From: Albibacterium sp963696875
Lineage (GTDB): Bacteria; Bacteroidota; Bacteroidia; Sphingobacteriales; Sphingobacteriaceae
Length of the DNA stretch: 64,000 nt
Direction of reading: 5' to 3'
Assembly (NCBI GenBank): GCA_963696875.1
Contig: CAVOLQ010000002.1
Coordinates: forward strand, 310,001 to 374,000
In this document: positions 17,172-26,048 of the stretch, in pieces
Position numbering within the stretch: the first letter of the stretch is position 1
Layout: each line of letters begins with the position of its first letter
Notes under the pieces: model-generated
What the model was told of the DNA's origin: nothing
Databases searched by the model: none
What the model saw: only the letters and a program-made list of their open reading frames with translations
Program-made: the position numbers and the translations under genes

Positions 17172-18671
17172 ATGTATCAGGAGATAACCTTTAGAACGAT
17201 GACATGGCTTTTTACTATAAATAGTCTTGTTATTTTCTTTATTATTTCCACTTTAATTAGTTTTTTTTCAAAAGAAAAAAGTTTTAGATACTATACACTT
17301 TTTATTCTTTTTATCACGATTTACATTTATACAAAAAGTCCATTTGAATCCACATTAATCCAAAAATACGCAAATAGTAACTTCTTTTTATTGAACTGGT
17401 ATTTGCAAATACTCTATAATCTTTGTTATCTAGGCTTTATAACCTTTTTTTTAAATCTTAAAGTTACTGACCCTAAATTGAACAAAATCGTTCTTAATTC
17501 AAGCAATGCACTTTTAATTGGGTCTTTATTTTTTTTTATCTATTGTCTAACTATTGAAAATCATCCACTATTTGTAAATTCGTTTTTATTTATTTTTATA
17601 CCGATATTTTTAATTTTATTGTTTTATACCTTTTTTAGAATTTTGTTTTTAGATGGAGAATTAAAATATTTCGTCTTTGCTGGAAGCATAAGCTATGCTA
17701 TATTAGCCTCCTACACATTATATCTATCATTTTACTCTAATTCGTCGCTCCTTTTTAAAAACTCTGCAGACCCACTTATTCTTGGATTATTTATTGAAGT
17801 CCTAATATTTTCGATCGGATTAGTTTATAAAATTAAAGGGATCAATGATCAAAAGTTGGTTGCGCAAAAAAACATGATCTTATTCCAGAACAATGAAAAA
17901 TTAATTAAAGAAGAACATCAACGGCATTTAGAGAAACAATTGAAAATTAGAGAAACGGAATTGCTAGAAATTTCAAGGAAGGTGGAAAAAGAAAAGTTAG
18001 ATGCCATTACCGCTAGCTATGAAGGCCGTCTTGCGCTTTTACAATTAAAGACGTTGAGTAATCAAATGAATCCCCACTTCATTTTCAACGCTTTAAATTC
18101 TATAAAAGCATATCTTATTGTGAATGATCAAAAAAATGCTATCTATTATTTAAATCAGTTTTCAAAACTTGTAAGACATATTCTTGAAAGCTTGAGAGAA
18201 GATTATATAACCCTAAAAGAAGAATTGGATATCATTAATATTTATATGAATCTTGAGAACATGCGTTTTGGTTATAGTATTGATTTTCGACTTTCAATAA
18301 GTCCGGATATAAATACTGATGAAATTCGAATTCCTACGTTAATTTTACAGCCTTTTATTGAAAATGCCTTAGTACATGGATTATTACCTAAAAGCGGGGA
18401 AAGAATATTAATAATGGATGTCTTTAAAAAAGATGAAAACGTAATAATCACTATAGTTGATAACGGAGTTGGACGAGAAGCAGCCACTCGTAGCAAAAGC
18501 GAAAAAGTTATTGTCAAAAAATCCATTGGTCTAAGAATAATAAATGAACGGCTAAAGCTCTATAATAAAAAGCATGATTTTTTGATGAGGTATGATATTG
18601 AAGATTTAAAAAGGGAAGAGGTTGCCTCAGGGACAAAAGTATGCTTAACGATTTCTGAACGTGAAAATTAA
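17172..18671 (+). CDS. LytS-type sensor histidine kinase
   Basis: A 499-residue inner-membrane kinase of the His_kinase (PF06580) class. Residues 8-220 hold about seven hydrophobic helices, resembling the 7TM sensor type without an obvious extracellular domain. Residues about 225-290 form a charged coiled coil. The phospho-acceptor is His302 in NQMNPHFIFNALNS, followed by the ATP-binding N-box PFIENALVHG and the DNGVGRE G-box. It is partnered with the LytTR regulator just upstream. The ligand is unknown. Confidence 0.92.
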   Translation: MYQEITFRTMTWLFTINSLVIFFIISTLISFFSKEKSFRYYTLFILFITIYIYTKSPFESTLIQKYANSNFFLLNWYLQILYNLCYLGFITFFLNLKVTDPKLNKIVLNSSNALLIGSLFFFIYCLTIENHPLFVNSFLFIFIPIFLILLFYTFFRILFLDGELKYFVFAGSISYAILASYTLYLSFYSNSSLLFKNSADPLILGLFIEVLIFSIGLVYKIKGINDQKLVAQKNMILFQNNEKLIKEEHQRHLEKQLKIRETELLEISRKVEKEKLDAITASYEGRLALLQLKTLSNQMNPHFIFNALNSIKAYLIVNDQKNAIYYLNQFSKLVRHILESLREDYITLKEELDIINIYMNLENMRFGYSIDFRLSISPDINTDEIRIPTLILQPFIENALVHGLLPKSGERILIMDVFKKDENVIITIVDNGVGREAATRSKSEKVIVKKSIGLRIINERLKLYNKKHDFLMRYDIEDLKREEVASGTKVCLTISEREN

Positions 18672-18693
18672 ATTTATTGCCCTTACAATTACA

Positions 18694-19866
18694 CTACTTT
18701 CTCCTTACTTTAACCCAAACCGCGCTTTGCTTATTTTGAAAGTATTTAATCATCCCGGCTAAAACCGCATAATTCATGACACAGAAATAATAGGGAATGA
18801 AAGTAGTTTTTACTTTTAATTGTTTTTTTTCTAAAAACCAGCCTATCACTGCTAATGAATAAAAAACAATTTGAAGGTTAAAAAATAACAGATATAGTTT
18901 ACTTTCAGACGTAATCATTAAATAAACAGTTAAACCAAAAAATACAATAAGCAATAAAGGAGTAATTGTCCATCGAAGGACGCGATGGCTTATATACTGA
19001 AAACTTAATATTGGAAACTTAAATGGGTTCAAAAGCTTTTTTAATCTAAATATTGCTTGTATTCCCCCAGCTGCAATTCTTATTTTACGCTTTAATTCTT
19101 CTTTAACATTTTCTGATGAGGTTTCTATTGCATAGGCATCTGGCTCATAGACAATCCGATAACCCTGCTCTGCTATTCGCATGGAAATCATAAAATCATC
19201 TAAAATTGTATCTGGTAAAACCCTTTTATAAAGCTCACTTCTTATACTAAATAGTTCACCAGCGGTACCCACGACCGAAAAAAGCTCACTGTCCCATTTT
19301 TTCAATTGTGATTCGTACTTCCAATAAATTCCTTCGCCTGCCGAACTAGCGTCTGCTTTTTGATTAAATGCCACCCTCTTTTCTCCAGAAACCCCACCAA
19401 CAGAACTATCATAATAATGACTACAAATTGCCAATAGAGCCTCTTTATTCAAAAAGGTATTCGCATCTGTAAAAACTACCACTTCTGAATCAATAAAGTT
19501 CATTGCTCGATCAATTGCAACTACTTTTCCTTTTCTTTCCTCCTGATGTAAATGAATAAATTGCGGACATCCTTTTACTATTTCAGGTGTTTTATCGCTT
19601 GAACCATCAGTAACGAAATAAATTTTCAATAACTCCTTAGGATATGTAAGAAGAAGAGTGTTGTCGATTTTTTGTTTAATTAGCTCTTCTTCGTTGTAAG
19701 CAGCGATGACTATTGAACAAGTAGGAAGATATTCATTCCTTAACACTTCCCCTTTTTTACTGTTAAAAAAATTCCTTTTCAAAAGTAAAAGCAGGTAAAC
19801 TAACAGTCCATAGCCTATATAGGTATAAATTATAATAAATAAACTTGTCCAAAAAATAGCGTTCAT
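18694..19866 (-). CDS. Membrane glycosyltransferase family 2 (processive-type layout)
   Basis: A 390-residue GT2 with one N-terminal helix (residues 3-25), a cytosolic GT-A domain and three or four helices after residue 290. This layout is shared by NodC/IcaA-like synthases and related non-processive enzymes. Visible motifs are VIAAYNEEELI, VTDGSSD, FTDANTF (DxN in place of DxD) and a later ILDDFMISMRI (the ED/DD catalytic-base region). The next gene upstream on this strand is a polysaccharide deacetylase 15 bases away, a pairing seen in poly-GlcNAc and chitooligosaccharide systems. Product assignment is not possible from sequence. Confidence 0.85.
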   Translation of the reverse strand: MNAIFWTSLFIIIYTYIGYGLLVYLLLLLKRNFFNSKKGEVLRNEYLPTCSIVIAAYNEEELIKQKIDNTLLLTYPKELLKIYFVTDGSSDKTPEIVKGCPQFIHLHQEERKGKVVAIDRAMNFIDSEVVVFTDANTFLNKEALLAICSHYYDSSVGGVSGEKRVAFNQKADASSAGEGIYWKYESQLKKWDSELFSVVGTAGELFSIRSELYKRVLPDTILDDFMISMRIAEQGYRIVYEPDAYAIETSSENVKEELKRKIRIAAGGIQAIFRLKKLLNPFKFPILSFQYISHRVLRWTITPLLLIVFFGLTVYLMITSESKLYLLFFNLQIVFYSLAVIGWFLEKKQLKVKTTFIPYYFCVMNYAVLAGMIKYFQNKQSAVWVKVRRK

Positions 19867-19881
19867 ATAAGTTTAAAATAT

Positions 19882-20838
19882 TCACCATTGTTTAAGTCTA
19901 TCAATAAAATCTTTTTCACTCCAATTACATACTTGAAATCTAGGTAATTTATAGTCGGATATATAACTACTATTCCTATACTCCTCTGTCGTACAAGCAT
20001 ATTTAAATCCACTTTGGGCCATTAATGAAAGGGTGTCACTATTATATGAGCCGTTAGGATAGGAAAAACCTGCTATAGGCTTCTTAAGCAACTCTTCTAA
20101 CCACTGTTTACCATTTTGTATCTCCTCGCGTTGGTCATCGTGCTCTAAATAACTAAGAGCAGCATGGTTATTTGTATGCCCTCCGATAGTAATGAGTGGG
20201 TGCTGAGCCAAATCGACCAGTTCTGTTTTGCTCATGGGAAGATGATCCGGCTTCTTGTTATTATCGTGTTTTGACCATTCCTCAATTTCGGATAAAACTT
20301 GTTCTCGCAAATTTGGATGCATCTGTACAATTTCTCCCCAAACATCCATAAAGAAATCAAGCCTTGCTTGCTTTTCAGAATTATCTTGTCGAATTTTCCA
20401 ATACTTGTCAACTGTTTTCAATTCAAGCTTCCCAGGCAGATCGGTATCTGTCAATATAAATCTAATCAATTTATCCCACCAAAATTCTTTTTGACTTTCA
20501 ATATAAGCAGAACTAATAAAAAAAGTAGCGGGAAGCTCATATTTTGCTAAAATTGGATAGGCGACAGTATAATTATCCTTGTACCCATCATCAAAAGTAA
20601 TTGCTATGGTTCTATCTTTTAGCTTTCTGTTTTTTTTTGCCTCAATTAACTCATCCATGCTAATTACGTTGTATGCTTTTTTTAAAACAATCAACTGCTC
20701 TTCGAAATTTTCCATTGATACTGCTAAGTCCCAAGGATCTATTTCTAATTCTGTCACCCGATGATACATCAACACAAAGGATTTGGGTCTAAATCGATTT
20801 TGAACATTGAGAAACTTCCTTTTTATGCGATTGTACAT
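19882..20838 (-). CDS. Polysaccharide deacetylase family protein (NodB domain)
   Basis: Carbohydrate esterase family 4 protein, 318 residues. The catalytic and metal Asp pair is Asp83-Asp84 in TFDDGYKDNY; the zinc histidines are in GGHTNNHAAL near residues 217-224; GFSYPNGSYN is the later conserved block. It probably removes N-acetyl groups from an amino-sugar polymer or lipid-linked glycan. No signal peptide is evident, so a cytosolic or membrane-associated site is likely. It sits between two GT2 genes and is probably co-transcribed with the downstream one. Confidence 0.88.
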   Translation of the reverse strand: MYNRIKRKFLNVQNRFRPKSFVLMYHRVTELEIDPWDLAVSMENFEEQLIVLKKAYNVISMDELIEAKKNRKLKDRTIAITFDDGYKDNYTVAYPILAKYELPATFFISSAYIESQKEFWWDKLIRFILTDTDLPGKLELKTVDKYWKIRQDNSEKQARLDFFMDVWGEIVQMHPNLREQVLSEIEEWSKHDNNKKPDHLPMSKTELVDLAQHPLITIGGHTNNHAALSYLEHDDQREEIQNGKQWLEELLKKPIAGFSYPNGSYNSDTLSLMAQSGFKYACTTEEYRNSSYISDYKLPRFQVCNWSEKDFIDRLKQW

Positions 20839-20904
20839 AATGATGATTGTCTATATAATTATGTATTTTTTTTATTAAGATAAGGAATAATTGCATAAAA
20901 ACTA

Positions 20905-21828
20905 TTAATCGGGTCTAATTAAATTAGGAAATCCTAAATATTTATTATCCTTAGATCGTTTAAGATTCCATAGAAGAGCCTTCCATATCCACTTTATTTG
21001 ACCTGTTTTCCCTGATAAGCAATACTTAACTAGTATTGCTGGACAAGCTATTACATAATAGTAAAATCCAAAAATGAATGTAACAGGAAAAGAAGTATTT
21101 TTCCTAATAAACAACATCCGGTTGCGAGTTAAAAAATACGTCTTTAAACCACTTTCTTTTCCTACGCTGACAGATTCTTTATGGTAAATCTTAGCTTTGC
21201 CAGTAAACCAAATTTTCTTTCCACTTCGTTTGAATTTCTCACACCAATCCATTTCTTCATAATACAAGAAATAGTTTTCATCCATTAAACCTACTTTTAC
21301 TAAATCTGATCTACGACACATCATCGCGGCACCATGACAAAAACCGGTTTCATTACTAAAATTATTATATTGTCCATTATCTATTTCAAATTTGCCGATC
21401 GTCCGGTTTCTTCCAGTCAAATAATTCATTTTTGAAAAACCAGCATATTGAATAAGCAGTTTATTTTCGTAATACAATATAAGCGGAGAAATCAAACCTA
21501 TTTCCGGATTATTTTCCATCTCAACTACAAGGGACGAAATACACTCTGGCGTTATTTCGGTATCGTTATTTAAAAGAAGAATATACTTACCTGAGGCTCT
21601 TTGGATTCCTATATTATTCCCTCCTGCAAATCCAAGATTTTTTTCAGATTGTATATATACTAATTCAGGGTAAATTTTCTTAAAAAAATCTTCTTTGCTC
21701 GTTGAACTTCCATTATCTACTAAAATAACCTCCAGTTTAGTTTTATCATTCCCATAGATAGAGGTAAGAAAATCTGCTGTAACTGCCTCTTCTTTAAAAT
21801 TTATTGTAACAATTGACACTAGGATCAT
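20905..21828 (-). CDS. Glycosyltransferase family 2 (rhamnosyltransferase-like)
   Basis: A 307-residue GT2 with SIVTINFKEEA at the start, LVDNGSS near residue 40, LGFAGGNNIGI near 65 and LLLNNDTEITPE near 85. The NNDT form of the metal motif and the later MDENYFLYYEEMDWCEKF block are typical of WbbL-like rhamnosyltransferases and related O-antigen enzymes. It has a hydrophobic stretch near residues 245-265. It is transcribed toward the deacetylase gene, 66 bases away. Confidence 0.85.
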   Translation of the reverse strand: MILVSIVTINFKEEAVTADFLTSIYGNDKTKLEVILVDNGSSTSKEDFFKKIYPELVYIQSEKNLGFAGGNNIGIQRASGKYILLLNNDTEITPECISSLVVEMENNPEIGLISPLILYYENKLLIQYAGFSKMNYLTGRNRTIGKFEIDNGQYNNFSNETGFCHGAAMMCRRSDLVKVGLMDENYFLYYEEMDWCEKFKRSGKKIWFTGKAKIYHKESVSVGKESGLKTYFLTRNRMLFIRKNTSFPVTFIFGFYYYVIACPAILVKYCLSGKTGQIKWIWKALLWNLKRSKDNKYLGFPNLIRPD

Positions 21829-22040
21829 TTATTTTATTTTATGTTAATTGCAGATACTGTTTTGTGAAAAGAAATACAAAAGCTTAAGTAATGGTTTATA
21901 AATATACAAACAATATTTTAATCACTCAATAAACTGAAACTGGAATATAAACAGGGGAATGATATCCACGGTTTGTGGATTTATTTTTTTATTTTTTTCA
22001 TATTCAAAATAACCTATAGAATTCGGTTTTGGGAGCCAAA

Positions 22041-22071
22041 TTTCGATTAATGGCTCTTTTAATTACTTTTG
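22041..22071 (+). promoter_or_regulatory. Promoter of the beta-helix lipoprotein gene
   Basis: TTTC at 22041-22044, exactly 19 bases, then TACTTTTG at 22064-22071: a near-perfect Bacteroidota promoter 38 bases before the ATG. A 6-bp inverted repeat (gagcca 22033-22038 / tggctc 22051-22056) overlaps the spacer and could be an operator. Confidence 0.6.
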
Positions 22072-22109
22072 CATCAATTAGTTAATTAAAAATCAAATTT
22101 TATATACTT

Positions 22110-23651
22110 ATGTTAAAGCACATAAAAACAATTATTATATTGAGTGTAGTTATCTCATTATTCATTTCATGTACTAAAGACGTTGAGCCAGTAATTCCTA
22201 CCGAGCCCGATCCAATTGAATCGCCCATCCCTGGAGATGTTGTTACTCCAGATGACGAAGAACCTAACAGTTCTGACGGCGAAAATCAAGAAGAACCAGC
22301 CACACCTGGTGAAGAATCAGAAACACCTGGCGAAGAACCGGCCACACCTAGCGAAGAACCCACCATACCTGGGGAAAAACCAGAAACACCGGCTGAACAA
22401 CCAGGAACACCGGCTGAACAACCAGGAACACCGGCTGAACAACCAGGAACACCGGCTGAACAACCAGGAACACCTGTAGAAAAACCAGGCTCCAACAATC
22501 CGCCTGAGAATCCTGGCCAAACAGGAAATGCTGTTGAGGTAGGTAATGGTTCTGGAGACTTAACCATTGATGGGAACGATGCGAAAATTAAAGGGAAAAA
22601 TCTAATAACCGTTAAAGCGGGCTCCTATGGTTATATTAAAATCCAAAATATCCATGGAAATGTAAATGCACCTGTGTTTATTAAAAATGGTGGCCAAGTT
22701 ACTATTAGAGGAGGAATGGAAACCGAAAATATAACCAATGTTACCATTGCAGGTGACCATGTTCCAGGTATAACATACGGATTTAATTTTCAGGATGTCT
22801 CATTCAGAGCGGTAACGCTATCAGGAAAAATGAGTGGTGTAACCTTAAAAAGCTTGAACTTTAAAAATGTGAAAGATTATGTGATTTTTGCTGATCTATC
22901 TAATTTAAGACATCAAGGTAATTCAGATACCAGAGTAGAACGGTTTAAAATCTTAAACTCTAAATTTGATAACGCTGCTAATATTGAATTTAAAGGCAAT
23001 TTTGGCTCTGGACAAGATAATGGTCTTGTAAAAGATCTTGAAATAGCACATAATACGATTGTTAATAATAATGGTGGTAATTTCGCTTATTTTTCAAATG
23101 TTCAAGATTACAACATTCACCATAACGTAGCAGACAATATTAATCCCACTCAAAATCAACATAATGGTATTTTCCATATGATTGGGAATGGTAAGTTCCA
23201 CAATAATAAATTCACTAATTATCAAGGAAACATGATAAGAGCGTGGGTTTTTTCTAGAGGTTCTAGCCCTGCAACTATTGAGATTTACAATAATGTCGCT
23301 TACAATACCCGTAAGTATAGTGCATTCGAAATCCAAGGGTTCGATAATTACATAGTCTCAGGTAAATCAACATTCGTTAATGCGAAAGTATACAATAATA
23401 CTGTCGGCAAAATGAATACATCCAAAGATTGGGATGGAGTAGTATTAGACTTGTATAATTTTGGTGGTACACTTGAATACTATAATAATTTAGGATACGA
23501 GTTAGTACAAGGCAAGCCTATTACTGATATGATCAATAATATGAGTAGTACTAAAATTATCAAAAACACTAACAATAAATACTTCAATACGGCTTCTGAA
23601 GCAGTTTCAAGTAACTTTGCATCTAAACATGCAGGTGTTGGTGCGAACTGA
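22110..23651 (+). CDS. Lipoprotein with Pro/Glu-rich repeat stalk and right-handed beta-helix domain
   Basis: A 513-residue surface or outer-membrane lipoprotein. A hydrophobic signal ends in LFISC, lipidated Cys21. Residues about 25-135 are low-complexity Pro/Glu/Thr, including four perfect PGTPAEQ-type heptads, a likely extended stalk. From about residue 140 the sequence is rich in Asn and Gly, with recurring short strands (NVTIAGD, EIYNNVAYN, AKVYNNT), the pattern of right-handed parallel beta-helix proteins such as polysaccharide lyases, C5-epimerases and depolymerases. No catalytic set is certain. It is alone between a promoter and a terminator in the middle of the polysaccharide genes, so polymer binding or trimming is plausible. 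Confidence 0.72.
   Translation: MLKHIKTIIILSVVISLFISCTKDVEPVIPTEPDPIESPIPGDVVTPDDEEPNSSDGENQEEPATPGEESETPGEEPATPSEEPTIPGEKPETPAEQPGTPAEQPGTPAEQPGTPAEQPGTPVEKPGSNNPPENPGQTGNAVEVGNGSGDLTIDGNDAKIKGKNLITVKAGSYGYIKIQNIHGNVNAPVFIKNGGQVTIRGGMETENITNVTIAGDHVPGITYGFNFQDVSFRAVTLSGKMSGVTLKSLNFKNVKDYVIFADLSNLRHQGNSDTRVERFKILNSKFDNAANIEFKGNFGSGQDNGLVKDLEIAHNTIVNNNGGNFAYFSNVQDYNIHHNVADNINPTQNQHNGIFHMIGNGKFHNNKFTNYQGNMIRAWVFSRGSSPATIEIYNNVAYNTRKYSAFEIQGFDNYIVSGKSTFVNAKVYNNTVGKMNTSKDWDGVVLDLYNFGGTLEYYNNLGYELVQGKPITDMINNMSSTKIIKNTNNKYFNTASEAVSSNFASKHAGVGAN
22389..22472 (+). repeat. Four perfect 21-bp tandem repeats
   Basis: Units at 22389-22409, 22410-22430, 22431-22451 and 22452-22472 are identical and encode a Pro-Ala-Glu-Gln-Pro-Gly-Thr heptad. 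Degenerate related units precede them. Identity at the DNA level, including third positions, indicates recent expansion or slippage. Confidence 0.95.
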
Positions 23652-23676
23652 TAAGTTCAATAAAAAATATAACCAG

Positions 23677-23715
23677 AAAAGGTCGTTTCACAAGTTGAAA
23701 CGGCCTTTTTTATTT
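23677..23715 (+). terminator. Terminator after the beta-helix lipoprotein gene
   Basis: Stem 23677-23690 against 23696-23709 (14 pairs with one G-T) and a five-base loop, followed by a T-rich run, 26 bases after the stop codon. Confidence 0.88.
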
Positions 23716-23825
23716 TGACGCGAGTCATTGAATCTAAATGTTGTTTATATCTTTTCGCAATTAGTGTAAGAAAATAATTTTTTATTTTCTTAATTATCAT
23801 TATCTTTAATAAATACAAATCATGC

Positions 23826-24788
23826 ATGCCCCGAATAAGCGTTATTATTCCTGTATATAATGTGGAGATATATATTGAAAAATGTATCCATTCGGTTTTA
23901 AATCAAACATTTGAAGATTTTGAAATTGTATTAGTTGATGACTGCTCACCAGACCGATCTATTGAATTGGCAAAAGAACTCTTAGAAGGTCAATCTCAAA
24001 TTCCTTATCAAATAATTTCAAAAGAAAAAAATGAAGGCCTGTCGGCTGCTCGCAACACTGGTATAGAAAATTCTAACGGTCACTATCTATTATTTATTGA
24101 CAGTGACGATTGGATTGAAAAGGAGACATTACAAAAGCTTTATGAATCAATTAGCATCACTAAAGCAGCAATCGTTATTTGCCGGGTTCGACAAGTATAT
24201 GACGACGACATAAAAAACTCTGAAGTTTTAAAGAGTTTACCAGCTGGCATTTTAACTGGCAAACAAACTCTCACCAACTTATTTAAGGGTGATATTAATG
24301 CACATATATGGAAAATATTATTTTCTAAGTCACTTTTTAATACCACCCGATTCCCAGTTGGTGTCGTGTATGAAGACATGCTAACGCTACCCTACCTCCT
24401 AGTTAACGAGTCAAAGGTGTCTTTTATTGATGATGTACTGTACAACTATTTACAAAGACGTGGTTCAATAACTAAAAGTTATAATCCCGATATAATTAAT
24501 GTTTGCAATAAACTTCAAGAAATGGAAATAGATCTTAAGTATTTATTAGACAACCGGCAAAAGAGTTATTTTATTAGGTATATCTATTTAGGATACCTGA
24601 CTCTAGTTGAACATGCTTCTATCCTATCTCCTAGTTACGATAAAGCTGTAGACGTATTATTGGCTTGTAAAAAAAATACTAAGACGGTCGAGATCTTTAA
24701 ACAATTAATGAGAAAACCAGGCAGATCAATGCTTTTATTATTATTATTGAAAATTTCACCTTATAAATTTTTCAAAAGATATAATTGA
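23826..24788 (+). CDS. Glycosyltransferase family 2, copy A of a duplicated pair
   Basis: A 320-residue GT2 with SVIIPVYNVEIYIEKC at the start, LVDDCSPDRS near residue 36 and the FIDSDDWIE metal motif near residue 96. The later YEDMLTLPYLL block resembles EpsJ/WaaV-type enzymes that build capsule or exopolysaccharide. It is clearly paralogous to the next gene, with most residues identical by eye and a matching C-terminal region, so the pair arose by tandem duplication. It is a separate transcription unit on the opposite strand from most of the locus. Confidence 0.88.
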   Translation: MPRISVIIPVYNVEIYIEKCIHSVLNQTFEDFEIVLVDDCSPDRSIELAKELLEGQSQIPYQIISKEKNEGLSAARNTGIENSNGHYLLFIDSDDWIEKETLQKLYESISITKAAIVICRVRQVYDDDIKNSEVLKSLPAGILTGKQTLTNLFKGDINAHIWKILFSKSLFNTTRFPVGVVYEDMLTLPYLLVNESKVSFIDDVLYNYLQRRGSITKSYNPDIINVCNKLQEMEIDLKYLLDNRQKSYFIRYIYLGYLTLVEHASILSPSYDKAVDVLLACKKNTKTVEIFKQLMRKPGRSMLLLLLLKISPYKFFKRYN

Positions 24789-24947
24789 TGTTTGCTTAGA
24801 AATAAACATAAGTTTATTTTTTAAACTGTGGTTGGCGTAATTTTCGTTATATAAAATATGCAGACTTTATTTATATACATATTTATATTTAATTTTCCTT
24901 TAATTACCAATTAATCACTAACTTAGTTCAAAACAAATTGAGTTTTT

Positions 24948-25967
24948 ATGATTGATATCAGCGTTATTGTACCAGTATACAAAGTTGAATTATATATTGA
25001 AAAGTGTATTTACTCCCTCTTGTCGCAGTCCTTCAATAATTTTGAAATTATTTTAATCGATGACTGTACTCCTGACAGATCTATAGTGCTTGCAAAAGAG
25101 ATATTAGAAAATCAATCCCGAGTTCCCTATCAAATTATTTCAAAAGTGAAGAACGAAGGATTGTCTGCTGCACGTAATACGGGTGTTAAAAATTCAAATG
25201 GTAAATACCTGTTGTTTTTTGATAGTGATGATTGGATAGAAAAAGAAACCTTAAAAAAATTATTCGAAACCACCGCCTCCACCAAAGCTGGAATAGTTGT
25301 TTTCAGAATACGTCAAGTTTATAACGACGATATCACAGAATCCAAAGTCATAAAAAGTTTGCCTCGCGGCCTTTTAACCGGTAAACAAGCTCTTATTAGA
25401 TTATTTATAGGCGATTTTGGAGCCCGTATTTGTAATATACTGTTTTCCAAGTCCCTGTTCGATTCTACAAAATTTCCCACGGGAGTTCTTTATGAAGACA
25501 TGTTAACTCTTCCTTACCTACTTATAAAAGAAGAGAAAGTATGTTTTATCGAAGATATCTTCTATAATTATTTACAACGACCGGGATCGATAACTAGAAG
25601 CTACGATCCAGATATCGTTAAAGTTTGCGATAGACTTCACAGGATGGAGATCGATCTTAAGCCACTATTGGACGAAACTCAAAAACAACTCCTTATAATG
25701 TACGTCTACATGTCATACTTAACTATTAGTCATCACGCCGCAACCTTATCACCTGATTACGAAAGTGCAAAAGAATTATTATTGGCTTGTAGAAAAAACA
25801 TAAAGATTGCCGAATTGCTTAAGATATTAAAAGCAAGACCAGTAAGATCAATGTTTCAATTCTTTCTATTGAAATTCACTCCCCATAATTTTTTCAAAAA
25901 ATACAGTTCAAGATTTCATCAGTTTAACAATACCTTACAAACAGTAGAAGGTACACCACAATCATAA
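24948..25967 (+). CDS. Glycosyltransferase family 2, copy B of a duplicated pair
   Basis: A 339-residue GT2 paralogue of the gene 159 bases upstream. It shares ISVIVPVYKVELYIEKC, LIDDCTPDRS, FFDSDDWIE and YEDMLTLPYLL, and carries an extra 20-residue polar tail. Differences are spread through the whole protein, which argues for functional divergence rather than a very recent copy. No terminator is visible between the two, so read-through is possible. It converges on the minus-strand gene at 26049. Confidence 0.88.
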   Translation: MIDISVIVPVYKVELYIEKCIYSLLSQSFNNFEIILIDDCTPDRSIVLAKEILENQSRVPYQIISKVKNEGLSAARNTGVKNSNGKYLLFFDSDDWIEKETLKKLFETTASTKAGIVVFRIRQVYNDDITESKVIKSLPRGLLTGKQALIRLFIGDFGARICNILFSKSLFDSTKFPTGVLYEDMLTLPYLLIKEEKVCFIEDIFYNYLQRPGSITRSYDPDIVKVCDRLHRMEIDLKPLLDETQKQLLIMYVYMSYLTISHHAATLSPDYESAKELLLACRKNIKIAELLKILKARPVRSMFQFFLLKFTPHNFFKKYSSRFHQFNNTLQTVEGTPQS

Positions 25968-26048
25968 ATTTAATTTCAGGCTATTTTTGGAGTATCCCCC
26001 ATTCTTTCATGATTTATAGACTACTATATCTTCCTATACTTTTAAGAT

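Noticed and set aside
22389..22472. CRISPR-like array
   Set aside because: The repeats are 21 bp, contiguous, in frame and without spacers, and no cas genes are present.
22216..22567. Repeat-rich ORFs on both strands across the minisatellite
   Set aside because: The 21-bp unit is a multiple of three and leaves all six frames open; only the lipoprotein frame has a signal peptide and a downstream domain.
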